A stretch of 64,000 nt of DNA, taken from Galerina marginata. Lineage: Eukaryota; Basidiomycota; Agaricomycetes; Agaricales; Galerinaceae. Of this stretch, positions 23,575-35,647 are shown piece after piece. A program made the position numbers and the translations under genes. The stretch is from contig JAECYW010000006.1 in NCBI GenBank assembly GCA_023014335.1, forward strand, positions 3,410,001 through 3,474,000. The letters run 5' to 3'. The notes under the pieces are model-generated. The model saw nothing but the letters and a program-made list of their open reading frames with translations. It was not told where the DNA came from and searched no databases. Every line of letters begins with the position of its first letter. The stretch's first letter is position 1.

Positions 23575-25397
23575 CAGGGAAAATTGAAAGGGTAGGACGA
23601 ACCTTAAGCGGTGTTTGACTCTGCAGTGCAACCTCCAGCGCAGCGCGCTCCAGCCGAGTGATAGGTAGTCATACTAACACCGACCCGAGTACGCATCAAC
23701 CACCTTCGGCCAGTCACATGACTCACATCAGTCACGCCATTCACTTTCTGTTTCAGCCATCACCTACGAATTCGACATCGACGAAGTGTGTGCAAGATAA
23801 GAGGCTTCTGCGTTCTGCACCTTGTGCGGACGCGAGATAATCGACTGTCAGCCAACTCAATGGACTGTGGGTAATTAACAGGGCTACCGATTTCTGCCCC
23901 ATAACAGTACTTGCTTTGCTACTCATTATGATGTCCTGGTCCAAATGTCCAAAGTTCAAACATCTCTCAAGGTAGCAGGCACTTCATTAATAGATCATAT
24001 AGTAATCGCACTGGTACAGATTCGTACTGTTGAATTTCTCCCACCTATCCACTGGTATTTCGTCGAAGGCAAAAATCCTAACACGCGTTAGGAAATACTT
24101 CGATGGGGTTTCTTCTGGGCTCTTCCTCCAAATCAGATAAGTCACCTAACTGACTCAGGCGCAGCTGATGAACTTCGGTGATGAAGTATCCATGTTGGAT
24201 ATTTAGACGTGGAAGTACTGCTTCTGGAAGCGACCGTCATTCAAGTCTGTAACTCCAGCCAATCCCACACAAGTTCCCATCGGTCCAGATAGGCGCCTTT
24301 AAAAATCTACAATTGGGGATACTGGTTCTGTTTTTGGTTTGTTACGTTTGATTTAACTAGCTGCGGTAGAGAGGGGCGTCGGCTTTGGACCAGCGTCGTT
24401 ACATCAGGATTCATTATTTTTGATTGAGAGTACCAGTTCATTCCTACATCAGCAACTTCACAATTTACTTGTGCGCTTTTTTCCCTTTTTGGGCTTTTCG
24501 TAAGCCAAAAAGGCGAAAAAGTTGGGGAAATCAATAGAATCTTCTCGAAATTACTGATCGAATTGTTAGTTGCCAGGGTCCATCAGGGTCGCTTTTCTGG
24601 AAAGGGGACGCGGATTGTTTAACTTTTTGCTTTCGCGCTTTTTTTCGCTTTTTTTCGCTTGCCCAAGCCAAAAAAAGTAAATTGTGAAACTACTGATGTA
24701 GGCTCAAGCTGTTCTTATCATCCCAGGCCATCCCACGATGTTTCTGAACCCGTCAATGCAACATCCAGCAACGACTGGAAAACTTCATAGGTTCCTGTAC
24801 TTATTGACGACATAATTCTCATAGATGTCAGGCTGGCAGTGTATCATCTGACATATGGACATCGCATGACAGCCAACGGTCGTAGTACGCAACGCCGTTC
24901 TCATCTTCCTGAGCACATATCGCCTGAAATGTGTAGTTCAGGCGCTCAGGGCACCTAAAAATTGGTGCAGGCCTCGAAGTGCCATCGTAACCGTCAACGT
25001 CGAATAATTGGATCCTATGTACACTCGAGTTAGAATCTGGTCAATAAAATTAGGTTGATCCGAGCTATCCGTCCGATGAAGTAAAAATACATACCACAAA
25101 TGTCGATACATATAAACGCGATACATAGTGTCACATCCTTCGCATTGGAATTTGAGATTTTTAGGATAGAAGGCAATACTTGCGACTTCATGTTTCCCTC
25201 ATGGACTCACAAATTCGACCAGCGGTTCGTTAAATCCCAAAGTAGTCATTTGATTGGCAGACAACTATCTTCCAGTAGCCTAAGATAAATTGACTTCAAC
25301 CACCTCCTCGTCTTTTCGACATCAATGTCGCGCTCTTGAAAAAATCAGCGCGGTTCAACCTTCCATCTTCAATTTTATAATCGTCAAAACAACGCTG
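23575..25397. other. Intergenic, 1.8 kb, containing one MITE-like element
   Basis: It holds the 5' flank of the TPR-CHAT gene and the 3' flank of the two-module secreted gene. Apart from the inverted-repeat element listed separately (24443-24702), only short unsupported frames are present. Confidence 0.4.
24443..24702. mobile_element. 260-bp inverted-repeat (MITE-like) element
   Basis: The left end CCTACATCAGCAACTTCACA matches the reverse complement of the right end (CCTACATCAGTAGTTTCACA), and similarity continues through CAATTTACTT. The interior has mirrored CGCTTTTTT and AAGCCAAAAA runs that could fold. No protein is encoded and no clear target duplication was seen. Confidence 0.55.
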
Positions 25398-26635
25398 TTA
25401 GGCCGCAGTAGAGGCGTCAGTCGAGGTGTCAGAATCAGCGGATGCATCGTCGGTAGCGGAGGCAACATCGGTCGCGGTGGCGGCGTCAGCAGATGCGTCG
25501 TCGGTGGCTGAAGCAACATCAGTCGCAGAGGCGGCATCGGCGGCAGACGCATCGGTAGCAGATGCAACATCCGTCGCGGTAGCATCCGCGGCCGCAGCTG
25601 TGGCAGTTGCTGTGGAATCATCGCCAATCGTGGCTCCAGCGCCAGTTGTTCCGCATGTTCCCGACGTTCCAGTGACCTTGCAATTCGTCTTAGCTCCTGT
25701 GGTGAGACTACGGTTAAGAAAAGTCAGATAATGGTTGTGCTGGAATCATGGATTGACTTACTCCTTGACAGACAGGTTAAAGCCCTTGGCGGTAATCGCC
25801 TTCGCACAGACATTTTGCGGGTTAGCGCCGGCAGGCGTGACTGAATCATAAAAATTATTGTCAAGATAGCTTTAAATGGCGATATTACTTACTCTGAGCA
25901 CAGCCGTCTGGCTTCGCCGCCACATTAGCAGCTCCAGGGGCCGTTATGGCGACCGCCTGCTTAGCCTTCTTGCCTTTGCCAGCTTTCTTTCCTTTGCCAG
26001 CCTTCTTTTCTTTGCCAGCCTTCGCAGCAGCAGCCGCATCCGTCGCAGAAGCAGCAGCTGCATCGGTGGCAGAAGCATCAGTGGCAGCGGCAGCAGAAGC
26101 ATCAGTTGCAGTGGCAGCAGAAGCATCAGTCGCAGCGGCAGCGGCAGCGTCGGTAGCAGCAACGTCGGTAGCGGAAGCATCGGTGGCGGTAGCATCGGCA
26201 GCAGCGGAAGGATCGGCGGCAGCAGCGTCGCCGATAGCGGCTCCTGCACCCGTCGTTCCGCAAGTTCCTGACGTTCCAGTGATCTTGCAATTTGATTTGG
26301 CCCCAGTAGTCAGACTTGAAGAAAATTAGAAAAATGGGCAGCTAGAAAATGGTTGATGACTTACTCTGTCACGGAGAGCTTGAATCCGTTAGCAGTTACT
26401 GCTTTGGCACAAACATTTTGCGCGTTTTGCCCGGCAGGCGTGACTGAGGATTAATTTCAGCCCGAAATTTTAGGAAAGGTGCGCGGGCATGGAACGTACT
26501 GTGAGCGCAGCCATCGGGCTTCGCAGGCACAGATGCGGCGCCTGTTGCGGTAATGGTGACAGGAGCCTTGCTAACAGGCGCGGCCTGGACTAAAACGGCG
26601 GAGAGAACGAAAACCAAGAGTGTCGAGAACTGCAT
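25398..26635 (-). CDS. Secreted protein of two duplicated four-cysteine modules with Ala/Thr/Asp/Ser-rich repeats
   Basis: Five exons (26635-26500, 26443-26365, 26314-25893, 25840-25762, 25707-25398) give 341 residues. MQFSTLLVFVLSAVLVQA is a strong signal peptide. Two modules follow, each with the pattern KPDGCA, then TPAG.N.QNVCAKA.TA.GF.LSV, then LTTGAK.NCK.TGTSGTCGTTGAGA, so four cysteines per module. Each is followed by long ATDASA-type low-complexity sequence. A lysine-rich linker (KAGKEKKAGKGKKAGKGKK) separates them. Introns fall at identical codon positions in both modules, and the second exon of each is exactly 79 nt. The family was not recognised; it may be a wall or surface protein, or an effector. 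Paired lysines could allow Kex2-like cleavage, which is speculative. Confidence 0.75.
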
Positions 26636-28429
26636 ATTGAAGTTTGGACAAAAAGAAAAATGTTGGAAGATGAAGTGAAAAGTGAGGAGGTCAAGAAAAT
26701 CGATCAACGATTGAAAGATGAAGATGAAATGGCTGCTGAAGGGAAAACGAAACGAAAAGGGAAGGAAGAAAGGAATGGAAAACAGAGGGAGACACAGAAG
26801 GTTTCTTATACCCCGCCATCCTCCGCCTCGTGGCGGCTTGGAAACATACTAATTTCAAAATCACGAACGCTTTATCCCTCGCAACGCAGGCCAGCGACCA
26901 GCAGAAGAGGCAGTATCTAGAATCTGATAATTCGGCTATAGGTTCACCCCTATGAGCTTCTGTTCTATTAATAGACTGCAAAGTTAATTTTAGGGGACCC
27001 CTAAATTGATTCGTGTTGCCACATTGGTCAACAGAGGTCGACGGTCAATCAACGAGTGGGGTTCTAACTTCTCGACCACACTTGTTTTTTTCTATTCTGG
27101 TGACTAAAACTACACCCGGGGGGAAGCATTTTCGGATGGCAGCCAAGTTTAGATTCACCTGGCCGAGGTTCACCGAAACTGACAGAATGGAACGGCGGAG
27201 CACTGCAGCTTTCCATTCACTTGACATGCCAAGGGTGGTTTCGCACTGTTACAGTCGATTTGTCGTGGTTGCATTCAACTCACGTTGGTCCTTCTCAGCG
27301 ACTTAATTGGAGACAGATTATAAAATTACATGCACCCTTGCCTACGCGTACGACGGTAGTTGCTCCAAGACTATCAGGCGATTACTGTGGAGAAACTGAG
27401 GCCCGGAGGTTGCAACATTTTCAAATCAGCAGACTCGGGGCCGGTATGATATATCACTGTATCAGAACCAGAACCAACTCAGAACTGCAGGCATGCGCGA
27501 TGCTATGTACCGACTTTGTCATCAACTGGAAATCATTTTAGAAGATTCCTACCCGTAGCCTTCTTGAGGCTGAGTAACGGCAAGGAATATGTCTGATCGC
27601 CGTTGCTCCCCGCGAAGTGGTTTGACAACGTGATACGGATAGACCAACGTGGGACGTAGCAGCCCACATAGATTCTCGAACACGAAAACCGAGTGCAATA
27701 CATACCACCAGCTAGTGGCAGCTACTCAGTAGTGCACAGTTCGTTTTACGTATACCGAGGTCTGGCGTTGATTCGGTCACTCTAATTATAGAAACTGCGC
27801 CACTCTTCTGTAACCCGTTCACAATTTCCTTATTGGACGACGAGAGTAATGAGGCTCTGTCCAAAGAAATCGGAGAGTCGTGAAGGCGACTCAGAGTAAG
27901 TGCCGACTCAGAGAACTTCTGACAATCAGAAATTATGTCGAGCAAGAGTGATTTTGCGCCATTCTCGGATGGGGATCGCAATGTTAATATGCCTAGAAAA
28001 CGAATGACATGTCATAGAAGAGCAAAAAAAAGCAGGGGCATCATATTCGATGGAGCTGGTAAAAGATTTGGATTTGAAACTTGCGGATTCGGATCGAAAA
28101 AGCACAATTAAACAATACGGTAGCAAGGGCCAAGGAAGTCCAACACGTACCTACGGCTTTACAACCCACGCCCGACGAACACAGTACCTCTCATCATAAA
28201 CGAAATCTTCCATTTCCAGTGCGGAGGCTTATGAATAGCATCTTGAAAGCTGACAAATATTTCAAACCCGTAACCGAAGATTTCACATACGGAGAGCGCT
28301 AGTAACCATATCCCCGGAGTCTTATGCATGATCTGTCGGCTGCCTTATAATCGTCAGAATGGGTTTCGCATAATTAGCCAGTCTTTCTAAGTAGATATAT
28401 CAAGAAACATACCGACGAGGATTCCACTG
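26636..28429. other. Intergenic, 1.8 kb
   Basis: It starts with the promoter of the secreted two-module gene. A short minus-strand frame (27712-27981), possibly joined to an upstream frame ending near 28010 by an intron with a TTTTCTAG acceptor, is the best coding candidate. It has no recognised family, so it is not called as a gene. Confidence 0.3.
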
Positions 28430-28690
28430 TTCATGCGTAAAGCCTCGTCTCCAAAAGATAAACGAATAGAATACAGACAGAGGATCGAAGGGCTCGACCA
28501 CAAATTCGGTGGGCATACACATTACTTTTTCGCGGTCGGTAAAAAGTGGGTGAGTTAATGGGTCAAAAGTGGCATGACCACGATCCGGACTAGTTCAGGT
28601 GGGGTATCCAGAACGTCGAGGGAAGGGACGCAGTGATTGATGCATATCTTCCGGGGTGACATGACGACCAGTGGATATACGAATAGTATT
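28430..28690 (-). pseudogene. Relic of a basidiomycete-type protein kinase
   Basis: Fragments on the minus strand match the intact kinase at 32665-34048: STGRHV (intact LPTGRHVAL), INHCVPSLDVLDTPPE followed by VVMPLL (intact NHCVPLLDVLQLP and FVLPFL), and a degraded stretch matching the CIRQLFEGLQFMHE region at about 28440-28490. Frames shift between pieces and stops interrupt them. It represents a decayed paralogue on the same strand as the intact gene, and it too lies to the left of a plus-strand member of the small-protein family. Confidence 0.6.
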
Positions 28691-28699
28691 GGTATCTCA

Positions 28700-31376
28700 G
28701 CACCATCAGAGGTATTCATAGTGCCAGCTTTTCTTGAAGTGGCAGGCCTAGGCCGCCTGATGCCAGTGAATTAGTAAACCCCTACAGATCCTTTCTAGTA
28801 CGCGAGCCTTGAGTACGCCCCTTAAGGGATCCTGAAAACGCAGCAAAGTTTTCCGAGGGCAAATCGTACATCCTTGGTAGAGAAAACAGACCAGCAAAGA
28901 TAAGCGTTGTGAGATGGTGAGGTGAGGAAATTAGGAGGATGATGCATCGATGTCTGATACTGTTATTTGTCCTTGTTATTAATACATAGACACCATCGGG
29001 CTTCGAAACCGCACAACAGGCCCTCAAGGTGCCCGTCGACTCCTGTTTTTTAACAACCTACTCGACTTCGCGCCTCAGGCTCGGAAAATTCTCCAACCAG
29101 CAGCACACACGCACTCCCAGGTCGTAGCTCGAAAAAAGCCATGGATGGTTTTGAAGGCTGTCACGTTCTCCAGTATGCAGATGACTCAAGCAGAATACCG
29201 ATTTGAGTCAGTCAATTTTCTCAATAATAGTGCAAATATCCGAAAGTGCTGACAGTGGATTCTTTTTTCCTAGCGATGCCATTCCACACGCCCCCTTCGT
29301 AGTGTGAGGAACGGCATCCAACGGTTGATCAATTCGTCTTGATCTCGGACTCGGACGAGTCGGAAACAGCGCCAGGATAGTGTCCTACCCTCCTCTCTTT
29401 TAGTAAATATCTTTTTCTTCTCTTGTTGCACAGTAGCTAACCCGATATTTAAACGTCAGAACTTTCGTCCACCAATTTCGCCCACAGTACGCCCCTCCTT
29501 CCAGGCATCTGAGCTTGTCGTTCAATCCAGCTCTGTGTCATCCACGTACTCCCTCTTGTTGACCGCATATTGCTATCGATCAAACCTTCGCGACAGCTAT
29601 GCCAGGCCGCGACACGGCTGTGCTCAAGAAGGAGAAAGCGGATACGACGCTGTAGAAGATTTGGAGAGATGCTCTTGGGTTGACATGTGCACATTGCTTC
29701 TGTGTGGTTTGTTTTCGTCTTTGAGTCGCTCGAAGTTATTCCATGTAACCCTGATCCAACTTTTTTGATTAGACTTTGCATGGCTCTTGTTGCACAGTTT
29801 GAATCGTGACGAATGGGCCGAGGAACGTTTCGCAAAATTCGGGAGATGTAGATCGATTGGGTACGTTCAGTCCTTTCCCCTCTTTTTCTTCTGATTGACA
29901 CCCATCTGGATTCTAGCCTACTTACTATCAAATCTTGGCCGTATCTTCACCGATACCCCTCTTATCTACACCACTATATCAAAATACTGTTTTGAGTTTT
30001 CGTGCGGTTGAGCTGCCAGGCGCCGCATTCAAACTGCGTGTGAAATTGAAAGTGAGAGGAGGTTGTTTCCAGGCAAGGGTTTGGACGCAGATGGGGTAGT
30101 AGCATCTATGGGTGGAATATCTCGAAACCAGAGAACCTGGCCCATTTCAGGATAGCAGTTAAGTCGGAAAATGCTTCTGGTCGTGTCGTGAAGGGAAACA
30201 GTGGGTGAGTTCCTCGTCTTATTTGCAACTGGTTTTCGAATGTCCACTAATTGAGACAGTACAGGCACATGCACATGAGTGGTGGCGAGACCTGGGCATG
30301 TATGTCTCAGAAATTTTACGGTGATTAACCGCTTGCTGATGTGTTCTGTGTGTTTAATAGGCAGAAGCGCCGACCCAAAACATTGTGGCTTGCTGAATTG
30401 CTCATTCCACAATGAACGTTGGATGTGACGAGAGGGCCAACAATTAGGTATACGATTCGGTGAAGGGCGAGATATGGCAATGGGGATCGCACCCATCCTG
30501 ACAATTCAAGCCTCACTGAAAGTATGACGGTAAACCATTGTACTCTATTTAAGGCCAGTGCGCCACACAAGTTCGCTACATTTTAACGGAATCAAATTTC
30601 GCAGTCCGCGCAATTGTCTCCAGTCACACTCAGAAGATGATCGCAATCTACTATATATGAGGGCCATTCGCAAGAGTTGGTCCTCCGAATTAAACCTGTT
30701 TTGTTGCTTTTGTCATCTGCGTTCCATCATGCTCCGAATTGTTACGGTTTACGCCCCCCGTTACGGTGGTTGGATTATGGAAATACCATGCGACGAATCA
30801 GCCATGTCGACCAGGGACATAAGAAATTATCTAGAAGACGCAGAGGACGGTATCCCTTAGGTAGTTCCTTCCTAAAAGCGAACAACCTTCGCCGTTAGAT
30901 GCCCAAAAATACAAGGCTGAAACGCTTTAGTTAGAGTTAGAAGCGTTTAAATTTCGGTAGTAACTGTAATCCTTGAGAGCCGTGGGCTCAGCTCCGAGTC
31001 GACTGCACTATACGAAAAGTGAAATACAAGGAGAGAATGTACTGTGTATTGTTGCAGGGGCTGCTCGGCTGTACGTAAAATGGACCGAAATTACGTGACG
31101 GTCCAATTGTGTGAAAACACGCCTCTGCCTTGCTTGTGAAATCTCTTCATCTATGTTTTGACAGGTAGCCCACCGTTCCAACTGCCTTGTTCTGGAGCAA
31201 TGCTTCTAGCTACCGTCGAAACCTGGCATGCTTTTGTTCTTGGGTTTCGCGTTTCGTAGCTGGCACGGCCGCCTGAAGCTCAACAAAGCCCAACGTCAAT
31301 ACCAGTAATCCTCGAGCACTATAAATGCGCTATCAATTTCGCAAATGTTGAAGTAAAGAAAACACCACACCATACA
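28700..31376. other. Intergenic, 2.7 kb
   Basis: No supported gene was found. Open frames at 29449-29931 (minus) and 30029-30496 (minus) lack recognisable domains. At about 30545-30563 there is a TATTTAAGG segment followed by GTGCGCCACAC, a combination that recurs near 47090 and 50865. Confidence 0.35.
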
Positions 31377-31893
31377 ATGGCCGTTCACCTCATGCCCCCT
31401 TCCCAAGATTCAACGACTCAGATGGCTAACTCCAAACTCATCGAGTCAGTCATGAGCTCACTGCGACAGCTGAACGACAATCCCTTCAAGAAATTGCACC
31501 CACAACAACGCCTGGAAAAATGGATCACGAGAGTAGAGGAAACTCTATCAAGCCTCGTGGCTTGCACGAGTCAGGACTTGAATCATCATACTTCGCCCGA
31601 TGACCTGGTGAGGTGCGTTGAGGCCGTAGAAAGGTTAGTAATATATGTCCTATTTCCGTGTTGACACTTACTGAAAAATCCTTCTCCAGATTTAGGGAGG
31701 CAAAACGAGAATATGAGGGCTTGTTATATGATGGAGGCAGTCCCTGGTACGGGAAAGGGAAAGAGCTCGGTGACCGTGTTATCACGCTGGCTCGTATATT
31801 CTGCGAATGCGGGGATGATATCATTGTAAGTGCAACCTGTATGGATGTTTTATTCGTCTAAGTTTGAGGGGGCTAATTCAGGCTGTACTGTAG
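31377..31893 (+). CDS. Small protein, paralogue of the gene at 34632-35647
   Basis: Three exons (31377-31633, 31690-31825, 31882-31893) give 134 residues. It shares with the larger gene an RLEKWITRVEE-like helix (VEKWSQRIDE in the paralogue), a REAKREYEG segment, and a WYGKGKELGDRV segment (WYGRGNKHAEYF in the paralogue). An intron occurs at the corresponding place, before the REAK/YLEK segment. It lacks the hydrophobic N-terminal helix of the paralogue, and its last exon ends after four codons, where the other gene continues. It may be a shortened or decaying copy. Function is unknown. Confidence 0.55.
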
Positions 31894-32664
31894 AAATCCG
31901 AACAGATGACTACCCCCAGACAATGAGGTCTACACCCTAGCTCAAGCGCTGGACGCTCCCTAATCCCACCTGACCTTACTTCTTCATCTATGATATAACT
32001 GTAAATAATAAATGCTCTTTTTGTATCATTTGTGCCATTCAGTCTATATCCCTGGCAATTTATGCGACACACTTTAAAAGCGACTGGTCTATCTGAGTCC
32101 CAGGACCATTATGTCTTCTTTACCACTGTTGCTTATCTGAGTCAGTGGAATCAACATGAGAGTCGCCACACAAGCGAACTCGTTGAATTTATTCCTTGTG
32201 GAGGAATTTCTGATGCCCGTTTAGAAATTCGTGCGTCGTAGAAATTTTAATACGGACGATACATATGCTTTGTATCTACATCAGGCGCGGGATTATTAAT
32301 TTTCGGTAATAAAAAGGGTTCGTGGCATCAAGGCCGCACTGGAATGCATGTTCAACCAAAACAATAGGTCTCCAAGTTCATGGGATGTGGGCGAGTTGAC
32401 ACGTATTCATAGGACCTGTTGCGGGTGTCAATATTGGTGTTGTGGGCGAGCTTATGATCGCATCTCAATCTGGATTATTTCGGCCGCCATGAAACCCCGT
32501 CGTGGAGACATGAGTCCAATTCTCCATGCCCAGCTGGGTTGCTGAACAAAGAAGCATTCCCTGCTTTGGGGTATAATAACAAAATAACGACAGATACGAA
32601 GTAAGCGAGTGACGCGGAGGAAATCAGTTTAAATGGTTCGGAGATAGCGAGTCACAAATAGTAT
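31894..32664. other. Intergenic, convergent 3' flanks
   Basis: This lies between the end of the small plus-strand gene and the end of the kinase gene. No supported coding frame or repeat was seen. Confidence 0.4.
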
Positions 32665-34048
32665 CTATGGACGTGGAATAGCTGGAGTGCGTTTTATTAT
32701 GAACGTGAACTTCCTTTTCCAATGCCAGAAACTGTGATTAATGTCTTGAAAAATGTTGGCTCGACGGGAAGACGTCCGTGAGCGAAGCTTCCATGCGCTG
32801 AGTCCCTTGACTACGTCGTCAAAACGCCTCAAAACGTCATCCATTTTGGGTCGCTTTGTTGGGTCATCTTGAACCATGTCATCGATAAGGGGTTTTAGGA
32901 ATTCGAAACCACGGTAGCCCCGAAAACTAGTGAGAACAGGATGCCCCTATGAGGATGAGATCGAGCAAAAAAGGGAGAGTCGTGAGCCGACTTACCTCGA
33001 TAAATTGTGTACGGACGAGGTTTCCTGCGCAATACACATCAGTCTGGAATGGATTCTGAGGTTTTTCCGGATCTTTAAACTCTGGGACGGTGTCATCTCC
33101 CCCGAGGATAACAGGCTCCAGCGGCGAAACGTCACTGGCGTCGTACTGACGAGAAAGACCAAAATCAATAAGGTGGTACCGTGGTGGGTTTTGTGTTCGG
33201 GTATAAAATTTCGCCTTGCCACTTAGGTCAGGTCTGCGGGAAATTTCCTTGGGGTGGTATCCATCGGGAAACATGGTTTCGGGTTCCATCATAAAGTTCG
33301 TATAATTTATGTCCCTTATAATGGCGGAGAGTAAGGATTTCGACAGCGAATTTCTTTTAAAATGACGTACCTATGTGCGACGTGATTCTCGTGCATGAAT
33401 TGCAGTCCCTAATAGGACGGTGTCAATTATTCAGCGTATTACATTCCGAAGGATGGACACACCTCAAAAAGCTGTCGAATGCAATCGAGAGCCTCGCCAA
33501 AAGTATCAAATATCGGGGAGTTGAAGACCCGGAGGAAGGGTAGAACAAAGAGAGAAACCTCTTCTTCTTCAGTTTCATTCGAAGGAAGTTGTAGAACGTC
33601 GAGAAGTGGAACACAATGATTACGGGGATCCTTCGAAAGAGGCTCAGCTGAGAATAAGCGTGTTATATCCTCTTCGAAAGGATTGACCGTCTTGTAGACT
33701 CTCTTGAGAGCAACATGACGGCCGGTTGGAAGGTGAATTGCATCGTTGACTTGGGTGAACTAAGCAGAACAGATTAGTACCGTCCAGATAATGTTTAAAG
33801 ATCCTTACCCCCAAACTCCGACCGTCTTCGCAATCCATGAAGTACTTCTTTGTCCCGTGCCATGACGGGACCCAGTCGGGAGAGTAGCGAGGCCGCAATT
33901 GATAGCCACGTTCTTTCAACCACAAGTAGTGATCTCGCCAGAAGATTTCAGTCATATTCAAGGCTCCACGTAGAGGAGCTGGCACCATCGTCGTGGGTGG
34001 TCCCGTCACAGAGGGTCCCGGCGTTGGAGGTGGTTCAACTCTTGCCAT
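32665..34048 (-). CDS. Protein kinase, basidiomycete-expanded type
   Basis: Five exons (34048-33809, 33759-33463, 33408-33371, 33314-32996, 32946-32665) give 391 residues. After a proline-rich start the kinase elements appear in order: GRHVALKRV with the ATP-binding Lys, CVPLLDVLQLP, a helix CIRQLFEGLQFMHE, the catalytic loop HRDINYTN (HRD plus N, formed across an intron), IDFGLSR with the DFG aspartate, and a C-lobe ending MVQDDPTKRPKMDDVL. All core catalytic residues are therefore present. The activation region has the PEFKDPEKPQNPFQTDVY stretch. The substrate is unknown. It is divergent from the small-protein gene at 34632, with 583 bp between start codons. The last acceptor was chosen at 32947 because it keeps the C-lobe in frame. 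Confidence 0.83.
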
Positions 34049-34631
34049 CTTCGTGTTCTTGTTGGAAATGAACTGATGAAACGCGGTTAACTAGCAGTGG
34101 CGAGTAAATCCAAACTGAGTAAGGAGCGGGGGAGCAAGTAGACGTGGAATCGTGCGCTCACACAAGTGTGGAAGAAGATGAATACAATCCTGGCTTTCGG
34201 GCGCCGCTAGCTTTGTATTGGTAGGAACATGCGGCGGAAGCTTTTTTGTCGTTGACATGTTGACATGTTGGTATGATGACGCGGAAGCAAATTGAAAACC
34301 GGAAAACAACACACAACTATGCTGAGTACGTACTGTACACAAAAGAACGCCGTCGCGCAAACTCTCCAAGCATCCTCGCCTAAGTGGACAAAGACCGTTA
34401 CCTGGAGACCTCCTTGTACTTTTCCACCCATGACGTTCCGTTCTTGGCGATATATTGGGCATTACGATATGCCTTATTTGACTTGATGACACAGAAATCC
34501 CGTAAGTTGGTGCAGGAATGACTATAACAATGCCTGGGGTAAGTTACTCTTTCTTGCATAAATCACGATTTCTTTTTGCTTTTTTCCCAACAGACTGCCC
34601 GCTATTCAACGAACTTTTTCAAAAGTACTAC
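34049..34631. promoter_or_regulatory. Shared divergent promoter region
   Basis: This 583-bp region separates the start codons of the minus-strand kinase and the plus-strand small-protein gene. It contains only weak open frames. It is the only space available for both promoters, so co-regulation is plausible. No transcription factor motif was assigned. Confidence 0.45.
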
Positions 34632-35647
34632 ATGGATCCAGTAACGACCTCGATTGCAGTCGTGGGGTTGCCATTAGCCGCCGTACCAGCAGGAACATCC
34701 CTCGCAGGCGTGTTCAAATCACTTCGCCCACAGACTCATGTAGAGAAGTGGTCGCAAAGAATAGATGAAGTCATTGCGCTGGTCTCTGATAAACACAGCT
34801 TGGTTCCCGCCAAGGTGATGGAATCATTTCTTGTGGCGATTGACGAGTGCGTATCGCAACCTTATAGCTCAAAATCGACTCTGACTAAACAGCCTGTTCA
34901 CCTTCAGGTACTTAGAAAAGAAAGATACATATCAACGGAAAATTGAAAGTGGATCCTGTACCTGGTATGGCCGAGGCAACAAACATGCTGAATACTTCGC
35001 CAAAGCCGCTCGTAATGCATGGGAGGGCGGCAAGGTAAGCGCGCTCAACATAGCTCATTGGATGGTGTGCTAAAATAAAATTTAGAGTGTTTCTACTCAG
35101 GCAACAATAACGCAACAGCGGTGCCAGCTATACCACCAGAACCTTCCCAAAAATCGACAGGGGAAATGTGCAACGTGCTTTCCTCCTGAACTCGAATTCC
35201 CTAGATTTGACGGAAGCGAGTTTTCCAAACAGTACAATATCGGTATGCGTTTTCACCTTCAGAATCGCCACTGGCAGCGCCGTATTCATATATTATCTAT
35301 CTTAAGCTATTTGGTCTGCCATTATGAAATCAATAGTGAGCAAGTCGGTCGCAGGTCAATCATCGCAGTCGAGAATATCGCCCGTCGACCCAACGTCTTC
35401 AAACCAACTACACCTTTCCGAGTCTCGGGTCCCATTGATCATCCACCACGATACGCATTCAGTCCCTCGCTCGTCACTTGACAGCACACCATCCCTACTC
35501 GATTCCATAGACATCGGCGACCAATTTGTTCCTGAGGAGGTCATAGACGGGGTGGGAAATGATTTGGTGCAATTGGTGGATATGGCAATACAGAGACGCG
35601 TGCCTTCTGAGATCGGTACACCTTTAACTCCTTCAAATAATGTCTGA
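34632..35647 (+). CDS. Unrecognised protein with hydrophobic N-terminal helix (possible HeLo/STAND-N-like domain)
   Basis: Four exons (34632-34846, 34908-35034, 35101-35242, 35337-35647) give 264 residues. The N-terminus MDPVTTSIAVVGLPLAAV plus AGTSLAGVFKSL is a hydrophobic, glycine/alanine-rich helix directly after the start, followed by helical segments VEKWSQRIDEVIALV and YLEKKDTYQRKIES. This layout resembles HeLo and other fungal cell-death domains, which also often begin MDP plus a hydrophobic helix; that is an analogy, not a match. The second half is Ser/Pro-rich and probably disordered. It is divergent from a kinase and has a shorter paralogue at 31377. An alternative start upstream at 34518 in the same frame is possible. 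Confidence 0.6.

Noticed and set aside
25355..26329. Plus-strand alanine-rich frames opposite the secreted two-module gene
   Set aside because: They mirror the low-complexity Ala/Thr/Asp repeats; only the minus strand has signal peptide, cysteines and matching introns.
29449..30496. Two minus-strand open frames of about 155-160 codons
   Set aside because: No domain, odd composition, no supporting splice structure; likely chance frames.
34091..34492. Minus-strand 133-codon frame between the kinase and the small-protein gene
   Set aside because: No homology recognised, and it fills the only promoter space of two better supported genes.
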